DNA from: Parcubacteria group bacterium GW2011_GWD2_38_11
Lineage (GTDB): Bacteria > Patescibacteriota > Minisyncoccia > Moranbacterales > GWC2-37-73
Direction of reading: 5' to 3'
DNA length: 34,457 bases
Assembly: GCA_000992325.1 (NCBI GenBank)
Contig: LBTZ01000006.1
Span: forward strand, 1 to 34,457
The notes below the pieces were generated by a model. That model was not told where the DNA came from. It worked only from the letters and a program-made list of their open reading frames with translations, and made no database searches. Position numbers and translations under genes: made by a program. This document shows positions 29,889 to 34,457 of the stretch, one piece after another. Every line of letters starts with the position of its first letter. Positions within the stretch are counted from its first letter, which is position 1.

Positions 29889-30288
29889 TGTCATTCCCGT
29901 GAAAACGGGAATCCAGGTTACGTTGTTAATCTAGTGCTCTATGTCTCAAGAAAAATTTTACTATGTTTACATTTTAGCAAGTCATCAAAACGGAACGCTG
30001 TATATAGGAGTAACTAGCAATTTAATAAAAAGAAGTTGGGAACATAAAAATAAAATAGTTGAAGGATTCACAAAAGAGTACGGTGTTGATAAGCTTGTTT
30101 ACTATGAGACTACTAATGACATAAACTCGGCATTACTAAGAGAGAAACAATTAAAAAAGTGGAACAGGCAATGGAAATTGGAATTGATTGAAAAAGAAAA
30201 TCCAAACTGGGCGGATTTAGCAATGGAATATTATAAAAAGGAATGTGATATTAAGTAGGGCTGGATTCCCGTTTTCACGGGAATGACA
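29889..30288. mobile_element. Putative GIY-YIG-carrying palindromic element (400 bp)
   Basis: Terminal repeats of 28 bp at 29889-29916 (TGTCATTCCCGTGAAAACGG...) and 30261-30288 are perfect inverted copies. Each is itself a hairpin, ATTCCCGT-GAAA-ACGGGAAT. The only ORF between them encodes a GIY-YIG protein. Solo elements of the same family, without an ORF, lie at 6105, 13050, 25180 and 26963. No clear target-site duplication flanks it. Confidence 0.7.
29941..30258 (+). CDS. GIY-YIG nuclease family protein (UPF0213/YhbQ-like)
   Basis: Single-domain protein of 105 residues. YYVYILASHQNGTLYIGVTS gives the GIY and YIG strands, NLIKRSWEHKN the conserved arginine helix, and LLREKQLKKWNRQWKLELIEKENPNWADL the catalytic glutamate region. 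The domain is a metal-dependent DNA endonuclease fold shared with UvrC and homing endonucleases. Stand-alone copies are frequent in CPR genomes with no known role. It lies exactly between the 28-bp inverted hairpin repeats, starting 24 bp after the left one and stopping 2 bp before the right one, which suggests that it is cargo or motor of that element. It could also be a host gene trapped between two repeats. Confidence 0.93.
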   Translation: MSQEKFYYVYILASHQNGTLYIGVTSNLIKRSWEHKNKIVEGFTKEYGVDKLVYYETTNDINSALLREKQLKKWNRQWKLELIEKENPNWADLAMEYYKKECDIK

Positions 30289-30299
30289 ATGTTTTACGT

Positions 30300-30328
30300 T
30301 TGACATGGAAATATAAATATGCTAGTAT
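30300..30328 (+). promoter_or_regulatory. Promoter of nusA
   Basis: TTGACA (30300-30305), 17-bp spacer, TAGTAT (30323-30328). It begins 11 bp after the right repeat of the GIY-YIG element. Confidence 0.8.
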
Positions 30329-30354
30329 GCGTATAGGTTGATAGGGAGTTATGG

Positions 30355-30380
30355 GTTCGCAATGATTGCGAACTTTTTTT
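30355..30380 (+). terminator. Terminator-like hairpin (attenuator) between the nusA promoter and nusA
   Basis: GTTCGCAA-TGA-TTGCGAAC, a perfect 8-bp stem followed by seven T, located about 20 nt after the predicted transcript start and 25 nt before the ATG. It has the form of an intrinsic terminator but lies in the 5' leader. Confidence 0.8.
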
Positions 30381-30404
30381 AATAAAATGTTAATAAAAAA
30401 CATT

Positions 30405-31721
30405 ATGGCACGTAAAAAAGTGGCTGAAGAAAGCCAAGAACAAGGGACAAGACTGGGAGAATTTGGAAGTGCAATTTTGCAGATTGCTGAAGAAAAAGGT
30501 ATTGCAAAGAGCGTGATCATTGAAACGATTGAAGCTGCCCTTTCTGCTGCTTATAAAAAAGATTATGGAAAACGTGGACAAAGAATCCGCGCACAGTTTA
30601 ACGAGGTTGGCGGAGACACAAAATTCTTTTTGATCAAGGATGTGGTGGATGAAACATTGCGAGAATTTGTGGAGGGAGCTGAAGATGAGGATGAAAATGC
30701 TGAATTTGAGGAACCTGCCCGCAATGCTTCGCATAGCGATGCAGGCGGGGAAATTGAAGGTGAGGAAAAATTACCTCGTTATAACCCAGAAAGAGATATG
30801 CTTTTGGCTGAGGCTAAGAATATCAAAAAAGATGCCAAAATAGGGGATGTTATTGAAATCGAACTCGAGCCACAAACTGAATATGGCCGCGTGGCTGCTC
30901 AAACTGCTAAGCAAGTTATTATTCAGCGTATTCGTGAAGCTGAGCGTGATTCAATGTTTCAAGAATACAAAGGAAAAGAAGGCGAGGTTGTGAGTGGAAC
31001 AGTACAAAGAATTGAAGGTCGCAACACCTATATTGATCTTGGAAAATCAATAGGTGTGCTTTTTCCGCAAGAACAAGTGCAAGGAGAAATGCTTAGAATG
31101 GGACAACGCGTTAAAGTTTATTTATATAAAGTTGAATCTGATCCAAAAGGACCGGGAATCACTCTTAGTCGAACTCATCCGGATATGGTTCGAAGATTGT
31201 TTGAATTGGAAGTGCCTGAAATTTTTGCTGGCACTGTTGAAATTAAATCAATCGCCAGAGAAGCAGGATCACGCACCAAGCTGGCTGTTTTCTCAAGTGA
31301 AGAAGGAATTGATCCTATTGGATCTTGTGTTGGACAAAAAGGTACTCGCGTGCAGGCTGTGATTGAAGAATTGGGCGGGGAAAAAATTGATATTATTGAA
31401 TGGAATGAAAAAGCTGAAAAATTCATTGCAGCTGCGATTAGCCCTGCCAAGGTTGTCAATGTGACATTGAATGAGGACAGAAAAGAAGCAAAAGTTTCTG
31501 TGCCAGAAGATCAATTGTCTTTGGCTATCGGTAAACAAGGACAAAATGTGCGCTTGGCTGCAAAATTGACTGGTTGGAAAATAGATGTGATTGGTGTGGC
31601 TGCAAAAATTGCAGAGGAAGCGGAAGTTGAAGAAGCGCCAGTTACTGTCGAGGAAACTCTAGAAGTTACCGAAGAAAAGCCAGTTGCTAAAAAAGCTAAA
31701 AAGGCTACGAAAAAGAAATAG
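30405..31721 (+). CDS. nusA: Transcription termination/antitermination factor NusA
   Basis: From ATG 30405 (MARKKVAEESQ) the protein has 438 residues. The N-terminal RNA-polymerase-binding domain carries EAALSAAYKKDYGKRG and GRVAAQTAKQVIIQRIREAERD. The S1 domain (about 190-260) has GEVVSGTVQRIEGRNTYIDLG. KH1 and KH2 (about 280-410) have DPIGSCVGQKGTRVQAVIEELGGEKIDI and LAIGKQGQNVRLAAKLTGW, and a Lys/Ala-rich tail ends the protein. It has no C-terminal acidic repeats of the E. coli type. An in-frame palindrome adds PARNASHSDAGGE at about residues 105-117 in the N-terminal domain. A codon at 30366 or 30387 could start translation earlier, but the first lies in the terminator hairpin. It binds elongating polymerase and modulates pausing and termination. 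Confidence 0.96.
   Translation: MARKKVAEESQEQGTRLGEFGSAILQIAEEKGIAKSVIIETIEAALSAAYKKDYGKRGQRIRAQFNEVGGDTKFFLIKDVVDETLREFVEGAEDEDENAEFEEPARNASHSDAGGEIEGEEKLPRYNPERDMLLAEAKNIKKDAKIGDVIEIELEPQTEYGRVAAQTAKQVIIQRIREAERDSMFQEYKGKEGEVVSGTVQRIEGRNTYIDLGKSIGVLFPQEQVQGEMLRMGQRVKVYLYKVESDPKGPGITLSRTHPDMVRRLFELEVPEIFAGTVEIKSIAREAGSRTKLAVFSSEEGIDPIGSCVGQKGTRVQAVIEELGGEKIDIIEWNEKAEKFIAAAISPAKVVNVTLNEDRKEAKVSVPEDQLSLAIGKQGQNVRLAAKLTGWKIDVIGVAAKIAEEAEVEEAPVTVEETLEVTEEKPVAKKAKKATKKK
30716..30751. repeat. GC-rich palindrome inside nusA
   Basis: CTGCCCGCAATGCTTCGCAT...AGCGATGCAGGCGGGG, in frame; a short form of the helicase insert at 17846-17898. Confidence 0.85.
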
Positions 31722-31739
31722 AGAGTCTTTAGAAGATAC

Positions 31740-31854
31740 AATAACCAAGATACAAACATCAAATAAATTACAATAATCAATAATCAAACAGCATTTGTTT
31801 TGTGATTTGAAATTTGAGATTTATCTGGTTATTGTTTCTTGTATCTTGGTTATT
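31740..31854. repeat. Inverted AATAACCAAGATACAA repeats
   Basis: 16-bp perfect inverted arms (31740-31755, 31839-31854) around AT-rich sequence, filling most of the nusA to pyrophosphatase gap. A third copy is at 29831. Confidence 0.75.
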
Positions 31855-31911
31855 TTGAAAAAATACAAATAGTCTATCTTTAGACGCATAATATATTATA
31901 TGTTAATGATT

Positions 31912-32841
31912 ATGAATAAAATAATAATTGTTGGTCATAAAAATCCAGATACTGATTCAATAGTGTCTGCAATCGCAGCGCAAGAATTTTTCACCAAAGT
32001 TCTTGGCAAAGAAAGTAAAGCCTACCGAGCAGGTGTGATTAACAATGAAACCAAATTTATTTTGGAAAAAGTTGGTATAGAAATTCCTGAGCAAATCACC
32101 ACTGTCGGTGAGAATGACAGTGTTGCATTGGTTGATCATAACGAAGCTGGTCAAACTTTTGACGGACTAAATTATGGAAATATTGATTATATTTTTGATC
32201 ATCATAAACTTTCTATCGTGACGGAGAAACCAATTTTTTGTCGTATGGAGCCGATTGGAAGCACATCATCATTGGTTGCTAAAATGTTTTTCGAGAGAGG
32301 TGCTGAAATTTCTGAAGCTTGCGCAAAATTATTGTTGGCTGGAATTTTGTCAGATACTTTGAATTTGACGAGTCCAACAACAACTCAGGAGGATAAAGAG
32401 TTGGCAGAAAAACTTAACAACATCGCAAAATTAAACATAGAAGAATTTGTTGGCGAAATGTTTGATGCCAAATCAAATTTAGAAGGAATTTCATTGCAAG
32501 ACATCATCACTTTGGATTACAAAACTTTTGAGATGGGAAAATATAATGTGGGAATTGGAACATGGGAAACCACAAATCCTCAAAGCGTTAATGTGAAAAA
32601 GCAGCAAATTCTGCAGGCCCTTGTCGAAAAGAAAAATACCGACAAAGTTGACCATATGTTTTTTATGGTCGTGGATATCATTAAGGGTAATTGTCAGCTG
32701 TATATAATTTCTGAAGCTGAGAAAGTTTTAGCTGAGAAAGTTTTTGGAGGTATTGTTGAAGAGGAAATTATGTTTTTACCTGGCGTAGTATCACGAAAAA
32801 AACAAATTGTTCTTCCATTGGCTGAGGAATTGAGTAAATAA
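31912..32841 (+). CDS. ppaC: Manganese-dependent inorganic pyrophosphatase (family II)
   Basis: Hydrolyses pyrophosphate to phosphate, pulling biosynthetic reactions forward. From ATG 31912 (MNKIIIVGHKNPDTDS, the canonical start; ATG 31900 and 31906 are possible) the protein has 309 residues. DHH-family motifs: I GHKNPDTDS, II VDHNE, III FDHHK, IV around LAGILSDTLNLTSPTT. The C-terminal DHHA2 domain has GIGTWETTNPQSV and SRKKQIVLPL, whose Arg and Lys bind the substrate. It has no CBS or DRTGG insert, so it should be a constitutive enzyme. It follows nusA by about 180 bp of repeats and is probably transcribed separately. Confidence 0.95.
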   Translation: MNKIIIVGHKNPDTDSIVSAIAAQEFFTKVLGKESKAYRAGVINNETKFILEKVGIEIPEQITTVGENDSVALVDHNEAGQTFDGLNYGNIDYIFDHHKLSIVTEKPIFCRMEPIGSTSSLVAKMFFERGAEISEACAKLLLAGILSDTLNLTSPTTTQEDKELAEKLNNIAKLNIEEFVGEMFDAKSNLEGISLQDIITLDYKTFEMGKYNVGIGTWETTNPQSVNVKKQQILQALVEKKNTDKVDHMFFMVVDIIKGNCQLYIISEAEKVLAEKVFGGIVEEEIMFLPGVVSRKKQIVLPLAEELSK

Positions 32842-32913
32842 CCTCGAAAAAGATAGTTTGTTTTGTTGGATAAGTATTGCCAGGATAATTTTAAATAATG
32901 TTTTTAAAAAAAG

Positions 32914-32979
32914 TAATCAGTCATTTGTCATCAGTCATCAATTCGAAAGGATGACCGATTGCTGATGACCGATGACTGT
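32914..32979. repeat. GTCATCAG palindrome before the trigger factor gene
   Basis: AGTCATTTGTCATCAGTCATC, central ATTCGAAAGGAT, then CTGATGACCGATGACT. It overlaps the false upstream start (32972) of the next gene. Confidence 0.8.
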
Positions 32980-32989
32980 TGTATTTATT

Positions 32990-34285
32990 ATGATAAATTC
33001 GGAAATCAAAAAATTGCCTGAGTCTGAAATTGAAGTTGTCGTGACTGTTTCTTGGGATGAATGGAAAAAATATATTGATCAGGCAGCAAAAGATTATTCA
33101 AAGGAAATTAAAATTCAAGGTTTTCGCGCAGGATTTGCTCCTCGCGATATGGTTGAAAAGAAAGTTGGCACAGCTGCCTTGTTTGATGCTGCTGCTCAAA
33201 AAGCAGTGCAGGCAACTTTTCCAAAAGTAGTTGTTGAAAAGAAAATTGAAGCAATTGGAAAACCTAAGGCTGAAATTGTGAAATTGGCTGAAGGAAATGA
33301 TTTGGAATATAAGGTTGTTGTGTCAGTTATTCCTGAGGTGTCAATGAAATCTTGGAAAAGTGGCGTTGAAAAAGTCAACAAAGAATATTCCAAGAAAAAT
33401 GCTGAAGTTACTGCCCAGGATGTTGAAAAAGAATTGGCTGAAATCGCCAAGAGCCGCGTGCAGCACATCACAGTAGAAAGAGAAGCGCAAGATGGCGACA
33501 ATGTCATCCTGTCGTTTGTTGTGAAAAAAGATGGTGTTCCAATAGAAAATGGTTCGAGCAAAAGCCACCCTATGATTTTGGGACGCGGCGTTTTTATTCC
33601 TGGATTTGAGGAACAAGTGGTTGGAATGAAAGCGGGCGAGGTTAAAGAGTTTGAATTAACTTTTCCAAAGGATTATCACCAAAAGGGCTTGGCTGGAAAT
33701 CCGGCGCAATTCACAGTGACAGTTGAAACTGTGCAGGAGCGAAAATCTCCAGAAGTTACTGATGAATTTGCCAGATCACTTGGAAAATTTAAAGATTTGG
33801 CTGAAATGCGAAAAAATGTGACTGAAGGAATGGAGGAAGAAAAGAAAATTGAATTAAAAGAAAAGAGACGCGGCGCTATCATTGACGTCTTGGTTGAAAA
33901 TACTATAGTTGAAATCCCTCATATTCTTATTCATGAGGAGCTTCACAAAATGATCGGCGAATTTGAGATGCAACTGCAAGGAATGAACATCACCTTTGAG
34001 CAATATTTAAAACAAATTGGAAAAACCATTGATGAGCTTGAAAAAGAGTGGGAACCTCAAGCAATCAAAAGGATAAAGGCGGCTCTTGCATTGGAAGAAG
34101 TGGCCAAGGAGCGAGAAATTGAAGTTGCCAGCGAAGAAGTTGAGGCAGAAATGAACAAAACTCTTGCTCAATACAAAAAAATTCAAGATGCTGAAAAGAA
34201 TATTGATCTAGGCAAATTGTATAACTACGTGAAGGGGACAATGGTTAATGAAAAAGTATTGGAATATTTGGAGAATATTAAGTAG
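32990..34285 (+). CDS. tig: Trigger factor (ribosome-associated chaperone and peptidyl-prolyl isomerase)
   Basis: From ATG 32990 (MINSEIKKLPESE) the protein has 431 residues with all three domains. The N-terminal ribosome-binding domain has the signature loop IQGFRAGFAPRDMVEKKVG (about 40-58). The FKBP-like isomerase domain (about 160-250) has DGDNVILSFVVKKDGVPI, GRGVFIPGFEEQVVGMKAGE and FPKDYHQKGLAGNPAQFTV. The C-terminal helical chaperone domain includes VENTIVEIPHILIHEEL and a long coiled region. The docking tip reads GFRAGFAP rather than the usual GFRxGKxP. ATG 32972 would add codons from a palindrome. The usual downstream clpP is not within the window. Confidence 0.96.
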   Translation: MINSEIKKLPESEIEVVVTVSWDEWKKYIDQAAKDYSKEIKIQGFRAGFAPRDMVEKKVGTAALFDAAAQKAVQATFPKVVVEKKIEAIGKPKAEIVKLAEGNDLEYKVVVSVIPEVSMKSWKSGVEKVNKEYSKKNAEVTAQDVEKELAEIAKSRVQHITVEREAQDGDNVILSFVVKKDGVPIENGSSKSHPMILGRGVFIPGFEEQVVGMKAGEVKEFELTFPKDYHQKGLAGNPAQFTVTVETVQERKSPEVTDEFARSLGKFKDLAEMRKNVTEGMEEEKKIELKEKRRGAIIDVLVENTIVEIPHILIHEELHKMIGEFEMQLQGMNITFEQYLKQIGKTIDELEKEWEPQAIKRIKAALALEEVAKEREIEVASEEVEAEMNKTLAQYKKIQDAEKNIDLGKLYNYVKGTMVNEKVLEYLENIK

Positions 34286-34331
34286 ATACGTCTTTAAATT
34301 TGGGCTGTTTTTCTTGATAGTGTAATCGGTA

Positions 34332-34415
34332 AACAGTCATCAGTCATCGGGATGAATAGAATAAGGTATGTGAATTTGATGACTGATTGCTGATGACAGA
34401 TGACTTTTGCTGTTT
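34332..34415. repeat. GTCATCAG palindrome downstream of the trigger factor gene
   Basis: AACAGTCATCAGTCATC on the left; TGATGACAGATGACTTTTGC then CTGTT on the right. The last 170 bp of the window hold no gene. Confidence 0.8.
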
Positions 34416-34457
34416 AAGAATCCAATAAATTTTTGAAGTTGCAAATAAAATATATGG

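Noticed and set aside
1-34457. Alternative genetic code (TGA as glycine, as in Gracilibacteria and Absconditabacteria)
   Set aside because: Genes end at TGA at plausible places and no conserved protein contains an internal TGA.

Overview
This AT-rich window reads with the standard bacterial code (TGA is a stop, for example at the ends of the genes at 14090 and 21769). It looks like the chromosome of a Candidate Phyla Radiation (Patescibacteria, Parcubacteria-like) bacterium. The grounds are small genes, no recognisable biosynthetic operons, a minimal VirB-type apparatus with many short two-helix pilins next to PrgI, TraC-like, VirB4 and VirB6-like genes, a LysM-CHAP hydrolase, stand-alone GIY-YIG and four-helix-bundle proteins, and intergenic spaces full of short palindromic repeats. 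The lineage call is an inference from gene content; no rRNA is present.

Layout. 1-2434, minus strand: 5' part of infB, a DUF4446 membrane protein and a serine tRNA-like gene that lacks its anticodon arm. 2608-10182, plus strand: a methyltransferase, a solute-binding lipoprotein and the first type IV secretion block (pilin, double pilin, PrgI/VirB3-like, TraC-like, VirB4, membrane protein). 10310-13989: comM, a G5/RlpA-like wall protein and rsmA. 14090-15561: a divergent pair (unknown gene and TrmB-type regulator) sharing a symmetric promoter region. 15622-19689: ORF6N protein, UvrD/PcrA helicase and, on the minus strand, a XerC/D recombinase. 20158-22233: LysM-CHAP hydrolase and a lipoprotein with its own promoter and terminator. 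22340-29801: second type IV block (VirB6-like, accessory protein, four pilin genes), interrupted by a four-helix-bundle gene. 29941-34285: GIY-YIG nuclease, nusA, Mn-dependent pyrophosphatase and trigger factor.

How it fits together. The two type IV blocks together encode six pilin-like proteins (seven pilin modules), VirB3-like, VirB4 and VirB6-like proteins. No relaxase, coupling ATPase or VirB7-VirB10 core is visible. This fits a simplified surface pilus, secretion or DNA-uptake machine of a single-membrane cell, and comM adjoining the first block makes DNA uptake attractive. LysM-CHAP and G5/RlpA proteins could remodel the wall around it.

The most striking layer is the repeats. At least five families of palindromic elements sit between genes and, in frame, inside genes (uvrD, nusA, rsmA, a type IV accessory gene, three signal-peptide n-regions). 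Two of the families enclose an ORF. A GIY-YIG nuclease lies between perfect 28-bp inverted hairpin repeats that also occur as solo paired copies. A four-helix-bundle protein begins and ends inside AT-rich repeat arms, and one arm now supplies the start codon of the next pilin gene. These look like small, possibly undescribed, hairpin-based mobile elements.
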